Numbered from the stretch's first letter, positions 1 to 63,547 are shown. The stretch: DNA of 64,000 bases from Chaenocephalus aceratus (GCA_023974075.1 JAMFTG010000051.1:124001-188000), one strand, 5' to 3'. A program made the numbers and translations. Notes: generated by a model from the letters alone, not told the origin.

Positions 1-660
1 AACACTGGTGTTGAACACACTCTGACTGACTTTAACTGAGGTTTGTTTACCTCCAACACGCTTGATTTCCATCGATTTCAACTGCACGAGAAGTGGAAAC
101 TGTAACAGTGTGAACAGATGCATCAATTACCGAAATAGCTCCAAAAAGTGCTGCAAGAAATCATTTTGATTTCATATATCTCAACGGTGGAATTCAAAAC
201 ACACATTTACTTATGAACAATTTTGAGTTACTAGTACTTAACGAGAGGATTGTTTTTTCTTTACTAACATAATAACATTTCTTATATATATTCTATTCGT
301 CAGTACATTTTTAATAAACTATACAAATTGGTCACTTTAACAAAAGGTAGAGATACAGCGTAAATGACACCAAATGGAGAGAAGGATCTAGAGAGTTCCC
401 CACAATAGTCGGATTAAGTATCACCTCTTTCAAACGTCAACAGTGCCTCACAATAAAAACCCGCACACACTTGAGCAGAGAGCTTTCCGTTTCCAGCCTG
501 GACCTCCGGACTACTGGGAGGTAACCCTAAACAAACACTGACTTACCTGGACAGGTAACCTGAGAGGAGACCCACCTTGAACCCCCTTCCTCCTTAACCC
601 TCTTTCCCCCCACAGATGCACCATTTCCTGCAAGCAAGCATTAGCAACCACCATGGGCCT
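1..660. other. intergenic, no gene seen
   Basis: AT-rich sequence with no open frame of coding character and no recognised repeat family. Short open frames here have no start context or domain content that would support a gene. Confidence 0.5.
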
Positions 661-664
661 CAGG

Positions 665-702
665 GGTGTGTGTGTGTGTGGTGTGTGTGTGTGTGTGTGT
701 GT
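665..702. repeat. (GT)n microsatellite
   Basis: An interrupted GT dinucleotide run. Histidine/threonine-rich open frames that cross it on the minus strand are artefacts of the repeat. Confidence 0.9.
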
Positions 703-889
703 TCCTGATGGAGCTGAGGACCAGAGAAAAAAGAGAAGAAGGGATGAGAGTGATTGGTGAGGTGTGAAGACGAGCAAATCTGGTTGGACAGGTGATCTAT
801 GGCCACGAGAAGAAGAAAAGAAGGTGGAAATGGGAGTAAAAGACGGAGTTTTAAAGAGGATTTCTCTTTTGTCTAAAGGGTTTTAGACG

Positions 890-948
890 AGGGGCAGCAG
901 TAGCCTGAAGGTTAGGGATCAGAGGATCGGTGGTTTCAAATCTCGCAA
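890..948 (+). repeat. tRNA-derived SINE head (candidate)
   Basis: The segment has a box A-like stretch (tagcctgaaggttaggg) followed after about 30 nt by a box B-like stretch (ggtttcaaatctc), the internal RNA polymerase III promoter layout of tRNA-derived fish SINEs. No intact tRNA fold is claimed. Surrounding sequence from 703 to 2190 is otherwise non-coding and AT-rich, with a short (TAA)n run near 1567-1595. Confidence 0.4.
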
Positions 949-2191
949 ATCCCAAAACCTGCAAGGAATGTTTGAGGTAGGAATTAAAAACTTATAATCT
1001 TTACGGAAATTACAGCTGTGGAAGATGTTTTAAGGTGCACTGGTTTAGGTTTTAGGGGCATCAACCAGACTGGAGGTTAATATAGTGTTTCTCAGGTGAA
1101 GGAAGGAAAGAGGGAGAAGGACCTTGGGTAAACAGATTATTGTTTTTATTTTTTATCTTATCTGACAGCTGTTAGAAATAAAGTACAATCCTGTCCTTCA
1201 AAAATGTATTGAAGGAGTAGTAGTATAAAAGTAGTAATATTAAATCCTCCCAACTGGAAAAACCCATGTAAGAAGCCTTATTGAGTTTAATTAGAACACC
1301 GAGAACCACCGTATCCTAAACTGTTTTTTTTTAAAGACACAAAACCCTTTCGTTAATGCTTTATAAATTAAAACCATATTTTACTATTTACTATCATTAT
1401 TGCCAGCTCCTAATATATTACTTTTATATGTTTTCTTACTTTTTATAATGCTGCTACTTATCTTTTGTACCATAACATTTATTTAATTGTATCAATGTGT
1501 GCTTGTCTTTTAATGTAATGTTGGTCTATTATCTGCACTGTGTCCTTGTGCTGTAACTAGGTATTTGAAATAATAAATAATAATAATAATAATAAAATTG
1601 TATTGTAAATCACCTTTCATTGCTAAAAGTAATTCCAAAGTGCTACACGAGGTGTAATAGAAAAAAAAAAGAACACAAGTTTAATCAAAGGCTTTTTTTA
1701 AAGAGACTTTTCCTCGCTTTGGGACGAATAACGGATTTCTGATTCTGATTGATCACTCTGGACATTATGCCAGTTATTTTCCATGTAAGTGAACACAAAC
1801 ACTGACCAAAGTTCGTCTCTCTAAACCTCCAACCTGATTCTGAAGACGTGTGGCCTCCGGGTCTCTGCGTCCGGACTGTGGGAGAACAGGTGGGCATAGT
1901 TTCTGTCAAACAGAGAGAGATTGATGGAGTGGGTTAGAGCGCCGGCCTGGGGTATTCTCTTACAGCAGAGGCAGAGTGGGAGACAGCTGGACCCCGTACA
2001 CTGGACCCTGTGTTTGCACGTGTGCATATTTCTGCTGCACCGTATATATATACATGTGTGTGTGTGTTCGTCTATAAGGAGATGCATTGTGATCTTCCTG
2101 AAACAACAGAAGTTAAGAAGACACAAATATTGGATATGATCTGTATTTGACACGTTTGATTCGTATTTACACATTTCAATGAAAGTGAAGT

Positions 2192-2400
2192 GGTGTTCCT
2201 CAAGGCTCCATTTGAGGGCCTCTTTGGTTCAAAATCAACATTCATTTTCTAACGTAGATTATGGAAAACATCTTATATCTTACTATAACAATGAAGGAAA
2301 ATACAAATAAACGTGCTAATCCTATAACATTTGTAAATGTCGTTTTAAACGGATCATCTCCCTGTTAACACAGTCTTTGTTTTCTAACATGATGTTGTTA
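2192..2400 (+). repeat. decayed LINE reverse-transcriptase fragment, copy 1
   Basis: In the frame starting at 2192 the translation reads GVPQGSI-stop-GPL, a broken form of the widely conserved LINE reverse-transcriptase motif in which a Leu codon has become TGA. The sequence through about 2400 has a second relative in this window, split between 3028-3115 and 3630-3724. This is a relic with no coding capacity. The family cannot be assigned from this short piece. Confidence 0.5.
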
Positions 2401-3027
2401 GAAATTAAAGTCAATGTTGATATGGCGTAATTTGAATTAAATACACTATTTAATTTAAATCAGTTTTATTCTGAAAAACCGGAAGTTCACTAACTATTAA
2501 CTTAATACTTTTATTCTGAAAATTATTCACTTCCGGTTAGCATTAGCATGTGGCGAAATGCTGCATGTTCAAACCGTGAATCAAAGGTGAAATGACATGT
2601 GATGTTGTACACTGAGCACACTGGGATTAGCACTCATTTATTGCCGCTGAATAACGTTTATTAGGGAATGTTTAAATAACCACAGACACCATAATAATAT
2701 AATTTAACAACAGAAAAAGGCAGGAATTGCATTGGACCCGCCCCCCCGACGACGCCGGCCAATAGGAGAAGGAGGAGAAGAAAGGAAGAGCAAGCAAAGA
2801 AATGACCTCTTCTACCTGCTGACCTGGACTGACCGGTCGGATGAGGACAGTGCCTCCACTCGCACATTTCATTTTGTACACCACCGCATCTTTTGTGTAA
2901 TTAAATGCTGTTAACTTATATAAGCTTCCCTTGACTCTTTTCAGTCTCTCCTGCCTTCAGGGTTCTAGAATACACTAACAATGTCCAAAACAAGCACGAC
3001 AAGCACCAAGCAAAAAAAAACGTGTGT

Positions 3028-3115
3028 GATGTTCCTCAAGGCTCCATTTGAGGGCCTCTTTTGTCAGCGTAGATTATGGAAAACATCTTATATCTTACTA
3101 TAATAATGCAGGATA
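3028..3115 (+). repeat. decayed LINE reverse-transcriptase fragment, copy 2
   Basis: Nearly the same sequence as 2192-2285, including the same in-frame TGA inside the PQGSI-GPL motif. The homology breaks near 3115 and resumes at about 3630-3724, so this copy appears interrupted by roughly 0.5 kb of other sequence. The shared stop means the two copies descend from one already broken element. Confidence 0.5.
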
Positions 3116-3724
3116 CTGTATATCATGGTCACCAGCTGATTAAAGTAAAACATCTAAATAATGCATTTAACAAGTGATTCATAGGATGTGCGAAACTTTG
3201 CTCCCGTTAATAAAGAATAAAACTGACTATTAGTCTTCGATTTGAAGAAGAACGACTATCAAAAAAAGCTGGAAGTATCGGACACCCTTTTGTTAAACTT
3301 GCACTGTGGACCTGTGTGTACAGTTTTAAGATTAACTATAAAAACATTGTTGACGTGCTTTTTTTAAAATCCGACTGGCCAGCTGCTTCTCACAGCTCCA
3401 AACATGGCTGTAAATTCCCAAACATGCGTTATTTGGATAAACTCATCACATATTGGTCATCTAAATGGTTGTTTCTTGCCCTAAAAAGTGCTATAACTTC
3501 ATAACAGTCTATTACAAGCTTAAAAACGCAAGTAAAGGTTGATAATGATGGCAACGGAGCCTATGCGCTAACCTGAACACACAATTAGGCAATATGGAAG
3601 AAGCCTAGAGCAGGTGAAGCATAAGGTGAATACAAATAACTTGCTTTCCTATAACATTAGTAAAGGTTGGTTTAAACTGATCTTCTCCGTTTTAACGCTG
3701 TCTTTGTTTTCTGACGTGATGTCC

Positions 3725-5011
3725 AAAACAGGGACAAAGGTCTCTAAAACAAGCCCTCGCCTAAAAAGGAAATATTTCTTAATCGAGAGGAGTTACACAA
3801 GTTTCACACAATAGTGCTAACCTGCGTAGCACTTTAAATGACTTATTTCACTTTTCCTCCAGAGAACAAAGAAGTGAAGACAAGATACAGTTGGTTGATG
3901 TGGAGGGGTTGAAAGCACGGTTTCACTCTATTTTTCACGTCCATGTGCAACTGTTGTAAAAATCCATGTGTACAGAGAGGATAAAATACCTGTACTGTGT
4001 GTAGTTTAAGAGGCATGTGTTTAATCACACATCCTTCGAAACCACAGTGCCGTACAATGGTCCAGTCAAGGGTAAGTCACTCAAGCAATATTTTAATCAA
4101 AAGAAAAATGCTTTCAATTTAACGAACAATGTTTTTAACGTGTTGCACAATTTACCATAGTGGGCTCTAATGTACCATCATTCTGCGTCCATCTGCCGGA
4201 GGCCTTCTGTCCAATGAGTCTGTAATTGAAAACGCACAAAGAACTGACATTCGGAAAGGAGAAATAAATTAGGTTTTTCTAGTCCATAATACAAAGTGGC
4301 CATGACATGTTTCTGGGGGTTCGATCGGTTTGTTGGTCAGAAGAAAACAACTCACATTGATTACCGCAGCAGGCCGTCACACTGCAATATATAAAGATGA
4401 ATGGAGATCATCAACACTTTACCGACACATTGGCACCATGCACGGGGAACAACACGTGCATTTAGGTAAACAAAAGCAGATTTAGAAATAAATACAGGGA
4501 ATCCAACGACTGATGAATATGTTGACAGTGGGTCTAAGATGATAGAGAATTAGCTAGCAGTGTTCATATATTTATTACCAATATGATTGCATGATTTTAA
4601 ACACATTATCTCATACAGCACATATTCTCTAAGTGTTTTTGGGAAGTTTTTCTTATGCGAAAAAGTCCTCGAATTTTTTATTTGTGAAATAAAAATAGGC
4701 TTTTCTTCATATTAGCTATACATCCTTAAGAATAAGACTGTCACAACTAGTATGTTTATCACATTATTGTGCTCTGAAATTCTCTATTGTATAGTTATTT
4801 TTGATGTTTGATCTGTAAGACTCGCAGCGTTTATGTATTCGGTTGTATTTTCTGTATATCTTTGCAATTTTGTTTCGTTTTTTGTCATATTAGCAGATTT
4901 TGTTCCCATTATTGTTGTTTAATTCTGTCTAAATGCAGCTTTTGATTCTCAAAAATGTTATTTTCCTCCACCTGAGAGTATGAAAAGTAGATTATGACGC
5001 TTACTTTAAGC
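3725..5011. other. intergenic, no gene seen
   Basis: AT-rich sequence with many stops in all frames. I see no domain, exon pair or repeat family that I can name. Confidence 0.5.
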
Positions 5012-5576
5012 CACATGTCTCAAACTCGAGGCCCGGGGGCCAAATCAGGGCCTTGGTGGATTTAATTTCGGCCCGCAGGATAATTTTTAATTCCTATTAG
5101 ATCTGGCCCGCCGATATATTTCACGCACCCCTTCCCTCCATCCTGAGGGTCTCCTCCGCTCAGAGCCTGAGCCCAAACATTGATGACCTTGCACCCGAGA
5201 TGAGATGCCAAGTATCTGAGCTAGCATCAGAGCAGCACACTGAGTTCAATGGATGCTTCCTTCTGCACTTTTTCTCTCAAGACAACAGGGCATGTTTGGT
5301 TTTCTCTTTGAGGGAAATAGTTTTGTTGAAGCTGTTGTTGGCCTGTGGGAAAATGTAATCATAAGAAATGACTGCAGATAGAGCCATAAGAAATGAATGC
5401 AACTGATTATTTAATGTTTAATGTTGAGCATATAGCAATAAGCTTGTTAGTTCCAGGTTTAATATGTGCAATAAGTTCATTTCAATACGTTTTGCAATAA
5501 ACATTGAACCAGTCCAGCCCTCAACTAGTACCGATTCTTTAATGTTGGCCCACTGTGTATTTGAGTTTGACACCCC
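5012..5576. mobile_element. non-autonomous hAT-like element (candidate)
   Basis: The left end (tgtctcaaactcgaggccc) and the reverse complement of the right end (tgtcaaactcaaatacac) are imperfect terminal inverted repeats of the kind seen in abundant fish hAT elements that end in TGTCAAACTC. The sequence ttaagc lies on both sides and could be part of a target-site duplication. The interior is decayed, and no transposase frame remains. Confidence 0.45.
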
Positions 5577-5739
5577 TTAAGCAGATCAATAATTTGTTTC
5601 ATGCAAATCCTTTTCCCGTTAAACTGTAATCTACTCTAAAGAGAGTTAATTACTGAATTTTTATGAATGAAATTAGTTTTGTTTGACCTTTCTAGCAGGG
5701 ATTCTAGCAAAAATTAAAGCATATTTAATTTTAAATGCA

Positions 5740-6415
5740 AGCACATGTAGCTGTAATTGGGTACTGAAATTGTTTAAAAATAATTTGACCTTTCTTCAAA
5801 TGTTCTGGGGACTACTGTGATAAATGGCGGAAAAATATGAATGTTTCAAGCACATCCAGCTGTAATAAATAAATGAATGAATTGTTTTTATTTGACCTTT
5901 CCTTACAAAACGTGGAATTCGATTTGTGTATTTCAAGGGAATTCTAACCAAAGAGGAAGCATAATTAAACAAGCCACTAAAAAAGTATAAAAGAGATATA
6001 GAAAAAGTAAAAAGAGTACAAATAAATACGTGTTTCAAGCACATCCAGCTGTATAATCAAAATAGAAACGGGGTTTTCAAGGAAATTCTGACCAAAACGG
6101 CAGCATAATTACACAAACCATCACAAAAAGATAAAACAGTTATTAAAAATGTAGTAAAAAAAGTGAACTGAAATAGAGGTTTCAAGCACATCCAGCTGCA
6201 TAACACTGCGTGAGTACATTTATTGTTTTTATTTGAAATTCTGGAAATTGAAATGTGCTTATTCAAGGGAATTCTGAGCAGCATAATTACACAAACCTTT
6301 AAAAATCATTAAACTGCAATACGAGGTAAAAAATAAGGAATAAATGTGAATGGAAAAATTAAAAATAAATACATAAATATATGATTTGAAGCACATCCAT
6401 CTGTGACATACTGAA
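5740..6415. repeat. imperfect tandem repeat, about 150-205 bp period
   Basis: The phrase tttcaagcacatccagctg or a close variant recurs near 5845, 6033, 6180 and 6388, with a weaker copy near 5740. Between the phrases the order of sub-motifs is kept (ttcaagggaattctgacc, then gcataattacacaaacc). Spacing is uneven because of indels, which suggests an old tandem array. It has no coding content. Confidence 0.6.
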
Positions 6416-6550
6416 TGTGTAAATTAACAAATACAATTATATTTCTTCATTTCACAAAGGGGAAAAATATCCTTTATCCCGAGTGAAGCAGCTGCAGAAA
6501 GCTCCTGTAAAGAGAGCGGGACGTCTTTGAATTGAGGTCTGACGGTGGGA

Positions 6551-6996
<446 letters not shown>

Positions 6997-7506
6997 ATCT
7001 CCTGTGTGTGAAGTATTGACGTGATACCACCGTATAAAGCAGCAGACTGACCTTCAACTTGCTGTAAAATGGAACAAAAACAATACACCGAGTCTCTTAT
7101 TGAAACAATTGTCACTACAAGTAGGAGCATCGCTGACATTTTTTTAAAATGTATTGTATTGCTCAGAACATCCATCTGCTTTTGTTTAGGGACTGGAGAT
7201 ATTACATTAAATTGTTTAGAGTCCATTAAAGGTATTTTGAAGGATTTTTTATTTAGTAATGTTGTCTAATGTGTTTTAAAAACCTTTTTTCTATGTTTGC
7301 AGATCAATTTTGAACAAGGTAAGAACAAATATTCAAACAAAAACCGAAGATCTAAGTGCTTTTATTTAGTTTGTCAATACATAACCTGTTCAGTTCACAT
7401 TGAAAGATCCCGGTTTTTTGTCTGCTCCTGGGTTCTGAAAACTTGAAGGAACATATTACTTTAAATTGCTATCCAAACTAAAGAGGACAATTTCAAGGAT
7501 TTAACA

Positions 7507-8775
<1,269 letters not shown>

Positions 8776-8856
8776 TCTTCAAGTTTGTATCTTGTTGGTC
8801 GAATGCACTTATTGTAAGTCGCTTTGGATAAAAGCGTCAGCTAAATGCAATGTAAT
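8776..8856 (+). repeat. fish SINE-type 3' tail
   Basis: The segment contains gtaagtcgctttggataaaa followed by gcgtcagctaaatgcaatg and a TGTAAT-like tail. This block is very widespread at the 3' end of teleost SINEs (V-SINE-like). The 5' part is not clearly preserved. Confidence 0.5.
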
Positions 8857-8859
8857 ATG

Positions 8860-9306
8860 TTAAAGGAGACCTATCATGCAAAATGCACTTTTTGATGTCT
8901 TTTATACATAAATATGTGTCCCGACCCCAGTGTGTACCCAAATCTTTTAAAAACGTGGGTACAACGAGCGGATACAGATTTGCTGCCGATCTGACGTCAA
9001 ATCGGCGGCGGACCCACAGAAAGTTGCTATCAGAAACAATGCCTGACGTGTTTTGGACGTAATCTCGTCTTTGTTTACATTAGCAAGCCTCGCTAACACT
9101 CAGAGCTAACCCGTACTGGAGAGCACGTGTGTTTAAAAAGCAGGAAATATAAAAAGGAACTCACCTTGTGATAAACCCGCAAGAGAAAAAGCATTTGAGC
9201 TCCATACTGTTTCAGAAATAATCCTTGATGTGGTTTAGAACAGGATGACGTTTTCTCATGGCCCTACAATATATTGTTCCACTATATCATAATATGTCCA
9301 CTTTAA
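8860..9306. mobile_element. MITE with short terminal inverted repeats (candidate)
   Basis: The left end ttaaaggagacctatcatg and the right end (reverse complement ttaaagtggacatattatg) form an imperfect inverted pair. The interior has no coding frame. The target-site duplication is unclear, so the superfamily is left open. Confidence 0.45.
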
Positions 9307-9536
9307 TATCTTGCACTCAAATACTTCTTCCAAATGTACTGAAATCATCAAAATAAAAAGTACTGATAAGGCATACTGTAGACATCAGTCAAACCCTGAC
9401 CCTTAATATACCCCAACATGTTTGTTAGATTGATGTTTTTAAGGCACACATTTCCCGTATTAATCAGTATTTCTCAGCACTAACACACTGAACTGTCTAA
9501 CATTGGTTGTTTTGTAATCACATTAATTTCATTTCA

Positions 9537-10033
9537 TTTCAAACCTTTATTTAACCAGATTGGTCCCATTGAGATCATAGATCTCTTTTTCAAGGGAGAC
9601 CTGCAGCATATAGGTTCCACATGAAACATAAAACAATAAAGGACATCATACATTATATTTACAGGATACATAGTTATAGACATTTACAAGTGCCCATTGT
9701 ATCAGCAAGCATTTCATTTAGCCTAGCTTTAAAAACATGCAGAGGAATGAGATCGCTCAGTTTCAATTCTTGCTGAAGATTGTTCCAAGCAAGTGGAGCT
9801 GCGCACATAAAAGCTGTCTTACCTGAGACAGTCCTTGCTCTTGGCACATCTAACAAGACTACATCATGTGACCTCAGACAATAGCTGCTTGCAACTCTCT
9901 GTGTTATCAGAGAGCAGATATAATACGGGAGTTTACCCAACAAAGCTTTATAGATAAACGTGTACCAATGACTGAGCCTCCGTACAGAGATTGATGGTAA
10001 ACCTGCCTTGGTATACAGTGTCCAGTGATGTGT
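9537..10033 (-). pseudogene. 3' end of a LINE reverse-transcriptase ORF
   Basis: On the minus strand the frame ending near 9674 contains YKALLGKLPYYICSLI, then a GKTAFMCAAPLAWNNLQQEL block followed by LIPLHVFKARL. This is the typical C-terminal tail of fish LINE ORF2 proteins, downstream of the polymerase domain. The upstream polymerase is missing because the hAT copy beginning near 10,034 interrupts it. On the plus strand 9537-9600 (aaacctttatttaaccag, then ttttcaagggagacctg) is a common fish LINE 3' segment. This is a dead fragment. Confidence 0.6.
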
Positions 10034-10990
10034 AGAGAGATGTTCACAAGTCTTTTTTTGCAAGTCCAAGTCAAGTCTCAAGTCTTTGTGGGGTGAGACT
10101 TGATCAAGTCTCAAGTCTTTGGTCACGAGTCCAAGTCAAGTCTCAAGTCTCTAAAAAAATAAAAGTCTCATGTCTCTTCTGGTTTTAATAAGCCTTCTAT
10201 TGTCTGCTCTAAGAAATTCAAAGCATTTACTGTGTTATTATCACTCCTATATCTATTAGCATACAGTATCAGTACTGATTAGTTGTTTGTTATATGATCA
10301 CTTTAAACAGGCTATTGCAATATGAGGAAAAACATCACACTTTAGCTAAATGCAAACAACTTATAAGCAAAACACTTCAGAATCAGAAATCAGTATCACA
10401 AATACTTTATTAATCCCGCAGGGAAACGGTTAAAAGTACTTAAAAGCGGGTAATGATTAACGTTACCGACCTTTCGTATGTCATGTCAAGAGTTGGATGT
10501 CAACGCCACTCAACTCAAACAAGTGTGACAAGTAAACATTCACTAATCTTTTCAAATATTCAGTTACAAAGCTAGCAGCAAGCTAAGTTAACATGACATA
10601 GCTGATGCTGAGGTAAACATGTTTGCTAACCGTCCATGCGTTAATGTGACTGACCTCTCCGGGTGACTTTTCAAGTGCCTGATGAAATCCGACGTTGTTG
10701 CGCCAGCATCCTTGATTTTGATATTGCAGACTTTGCAGTGTGCGCTCCTTTTGTTGGTGCCGCCGGCGTTTTGTTCGAAGTTTTTGTAGTTGAACCTAAT
10801 TACAAGCGGTACAGCCGCAGGTGTGCCGCCGGTCGCCATTGTGTTACTACGAGGTAGTAACAGAGGCGCGCACGTCTGCGTAATGAGCCCGGCTAAAGTA
10901 ACTGGATGGCCTGCCTGCCTGTCAGCCTTCCATCTGGGCACAAACTGATCTCGTGCCCTCATTGGTCATGTGCGCGTTCGTGTGTGTTGA
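10034..10990 (-). mobile_element. hAT element, copy 1, truncated on the right
   Basis: It is homologous to the complete element at 12,167-13,454 from its left end (agagatgttcacaagtc) through about 10,990, where the match stops. The last part of the right arm and the right terminal inverted repeat are missing. It lies inside the LINE fragment and ends roughly 150 bp before the signal-peptide exon of the kringle gene. It encodes the same BED-finger exon as copy 2. Confidence 0.7.
10588..10839 (-). pseudogene. BED-type zinc finger exon of hAT transposase, copy 1
   Basis: The start is the Met of MATGGTPAAV at 10839. The frame then has a CKVC pair and a downstream HLKSH pair (C-x2-C ... H-x3-H), the BED zinc-finger arrangement found at the N terminus of hAT transposases. 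The open frame extends upstream of this Met, but the GC-rich promoter-like sequence there argues for starting at 10839. No catalytic RNase-H-like domain follows, so it cannot act alone. Confidence 0.55.
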
Positions 10991-11040
10991 CCTCTCTTGC
11001 CGTCCTTGTCGGGCCAATGATTGACTAGCGATTGAGCTGT

Positions 11041-11142
11041 CCTATTTATTTTCAGGACATCCTGAAGGGAGCCCAATAAGACACCAAGAGGACCCTTGGT
11101 GACTTCGTCGAATATGAGCTGCTAGAATAAAAAGGCCTCAAC
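11041..11142 (+). promoter_or_regulatory. candidate 5' leader with splice acceptor or core promoter
   Basis: A pyrimidine-rich stretch ending cctatttattttcag (AG at 11054-11055) could be the acceptor of a 5' untranslated exon. Alternatively, tatttatt near 11043 could be a weak TATA box. The 87 nt from there to the ATG have stops and would be leader. Transcript data are needed to choose. Confidence 0.25.
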
Positions 11143-60838
<49,696 letters not shown>

Positions 60839-61063
60839 GTAAGAACAAATACATCATATATTAACGATGGGCTTATTCAGTGGTGGAAAGTATTTTTATA
60901 TATTTTTTCTTTTATTATTAATATTTAAACTTCTTTTGGTAATTTTATTAATCATAATCCAGTGAAATATTAATACTTTTCCCCCCCAAAAAAAATCACC
61001 ATTCTGCATAATGACTTCTTCATTTTATTATTTTTAGTTTATTTAATATAGATTTATACTTAC

Positions 61064-62215
61064 ATACCCTAGGGACTGGTGGGTACACTGGGTGGACATT
61101 TACTACCGGCCGCGGTCCGCCAAATGTACAGGGTAGTTTGTCCAGATCACGGACATTAATGCATAGCGGGAAGTCCATTAAATTGACATTTTAAATAAGT
61201 GTTTAACGGTGATTTAAACTAGTTTATGCGGGGAAAAGAGTTCTCAAAATCGGATTAAACAGGCCATTTCATCCACACCTGAATACTCCCATTAAAAGTG
61301 CATGAAATGTACAGGAATCTGTCCATTTCATCCACATTTGACGACGCATGCAGGGTGACTTTCTTACCCAGGAATTAGTGTCTGAAAGCTGGGTAAGATT
61401 ACTTTAAATACAGTGTGCACATGGCTTTATTACCCAGGAATTAGTGTGTGAAAGCTGGGTAAGTTTGCTGTGAATTTAGGGAAGGTATGGCCATTTCATC
61501 CACACCTGAATACTCCCATTAAAAGTGCATGAAATGTACAGGAATCTGTCCATTTCATCCACATTTGACGACGCATGCAGGGTGACTTTCTTACCCAGGA
61601 ATTAGTGTCTGAAAGCTGGGTAAGATTACTTTAAATACAGTGTGCACATGGCTTTATTACCCAGGAATTAGTGTGTGAAAGCTGGGTAAGTTTGCTGTGA
61701 ATTTAGGGAAGGTATGGCCATTTCATCCACACCTGAATACTCCCATTAAAAGTGCATGAAATGTACAGGAATCTGACTCTAGGGACTGGTGGGTACACTG
61801 GGTGGACATTTACTACCGGCCGCGGTCCGCCAAGTGTACAGGGTAGTGTGTCCAGATCACGGACTTCAATGCATAGTGGGAAGTCCATTAAATAGACATT
61901 TGTAATAAGTGTTTAACGGTGATTTAAACTAGTTTTTGCGGGGAAAAGAGTGCTCAAAATCGGATTAAACAGGCTATTTCACACTTATATTACGACTCCC
62001 ATTAAAAGTGCATGAAATGTACAGGAATCTGTCCATTTCATCCACATTTGACGACGCGTGCAGGGTGGCTTTCTTACCCAGGAATTAGTGTGTGAAACAT
62101 GGGTAAAATCGATGTGAATACAGTGTGCACATGGCTTTATTACCCAGGAATTAGTGTGTGAAAGCTGGGTAAGATTGCTGTGAATATAGGGAGGATATGT
62201 ACATTTCATCCAGGG
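61064..62215. repeat. satellite-like complex repeat replacing the array
   Basis: A block starting ctagggactggtgggtacac and holding the phrase ttactaccggccgcggtcc occurs at 61,068 and again at 61,778. Inside the first block a 227-bp sequence (starting catttcatccacacctg) is tandemly repeated at 61,264, 61,491 and 61,718 (the last partial). There is no coding content and no similarity to the kringle unit. Confidence 0.8.
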
Positions 62216-62227
62216 AGATGTACATGC

Positions 62228-62640
62228 CCCAGGATCCCTCCCTGCCTTGAGCAAACAGGCTAGTTCACACTTCCATTACGTACACCGACAAAGCCACCTC
62301 TTCGGGGCCGCTCCAAGACCCCCAAAACACGGACGCAGCAGCCCCAGAATCCCTCCCTGCCTTGAGCAAACAGGCTAGTTCACACTTCCATTACGTACAC
62401 CGACAAAGCCAGCTCTTCGGGGCCGCTCCAAGACCCCCAAAACACGGACGCAGCAGCCCCAGCATCTCTCCCTGACATGAGCAAACAGGCTATTTCAGAC
62501 TTCCATGAAATACACTGGGGAAAAGCACCTCTCTGTGGCCGCTCCAAGACCCCCAAAACACGGACTAAGGAGCTCCAGGATCCCTCCCTGACATGCGTAC
62601 TTCCAGAACCTCGCACACCTTGGGTCCCCGGGCCCCCGAA
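62228..62640. repeat. about 117-bp tandem repeat
   Basis: Three copies, anchored on gagcaaacaggctagttca near 62,247, 62,364 and 62,478. Each contains ggccgctccaagaccccca followed by aaacacgga. The third copy is more diverged. Open frames crossing it are repeat artefacts. Confidence 0.75.
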
Positions 62641-62689
62641 CTTAAGCACTCCCCCACGGACTAAACCCAGATGATCACACCCTCAAGAA

Positions 62690-63240
62690 TCTCGTGCCCC
62701 TGGGAATCTTAAAGGGGGGTGTATTTTGCGGTGCTTTATCGTCCGCTCATCGGCTCCCATATTCGGCCTTATTCACAGCAGCAGCACCCACCCTCCAGTG
62801 GAGGGTATTCTCGTGCCCCTGGGAATCTTAAAGGGGGGTGTATTTTGCGGTGCTTTATCGTCCGCCCATCGGCACCCATAGTCGGCCTCCTTCACAGCAG
62901 CAGCACCCACCCTCCAGTGGAGGATGTTCTCGTGCCCCTGGCAACACTTTAAGGGGGGTGTATTTTGCGGTGCTTTATCGTCCGCCCATCGGCACCCATA
63001 GTCGGCCTCCTTCACAGCAGCAGCACCCACCCTCCAGTGGAGGATGTTCTCGTGCCCTGGCAACACTTTAAGGGGGGTGTATTTTGCGGTGCTTTATCGT
63101 CCGCCCATCGGCACCCATAGTCGGCCTCCTTCACAGCAGCAGCACCCACCCTACAGTGGAGGATGTGATGTTCTCGTGCCCCTGGCAACACTTAAAGGTG
63201 GTGTATTTTGCGGTTCTTTATCGTCCACTCACCGGCTTCC
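62690..63240. repeat. about 119-bp tandem repeat, five copies
   Basis: Starts with ctcgtgcccctgg at about 62,691, 62,810, 62,929, 63,049 and 63,172. Each copy includes gtattttgcggtgctttatc, then gtccgcccatcggc and cagcagcagcacccaccct. The middle copies are almost identical. Confidence 0.85.
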
Positions 63241-63545
63241 ATATTCGGTTGTGTGTGCCTGGCAAAGACGTGTACCCAAACTCAAGCACTCTGACTAAAC
63301 ACATAAGGACATCCGGGTAAAACCTTAGTGCCCCTGGTAAACCATGTAATGAAATGAGCTCCGTGATGTGCGACGTGCACATCACTTGGGTAAAAGGAGC
63401 TTTGGGTCGCCCTGCAAATCACATTTGGTGTATTTCCAGAAAGCTGTGAAAATACACCTACATCCGGCATGTCCTGTACTGTCTTGCCCTGTAAAATAGC
63501 ATTTTGTTTATTTCCATCATTTGGGCAAATACACATATTTGGGGA
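63241..63545. other. non-repetitive stretch between satellites
   Basis: Transition sequence with no gene recognised. Phrases such as tgtattttccatcatttgggc-like blocks recur twice in diverged form, so it may also be old tandem sequence. Confidence 0.35.
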
Positions 63546-63547
63546 TT

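Noticed and set aside
1921..1965. tRNA-like stretch (gggttagagcgccggcctgg)
   Set aside because: It resembles a tRNA D-arm region but lacks a box B and a foldable partner.
62719..63320. Overlapping plus-strand frames with repeated YFAVLYRPPIGTHSRP
   Set aside because: Translation of the 119-bp satellite. The frame stays open by chance and recurs with the repeat.
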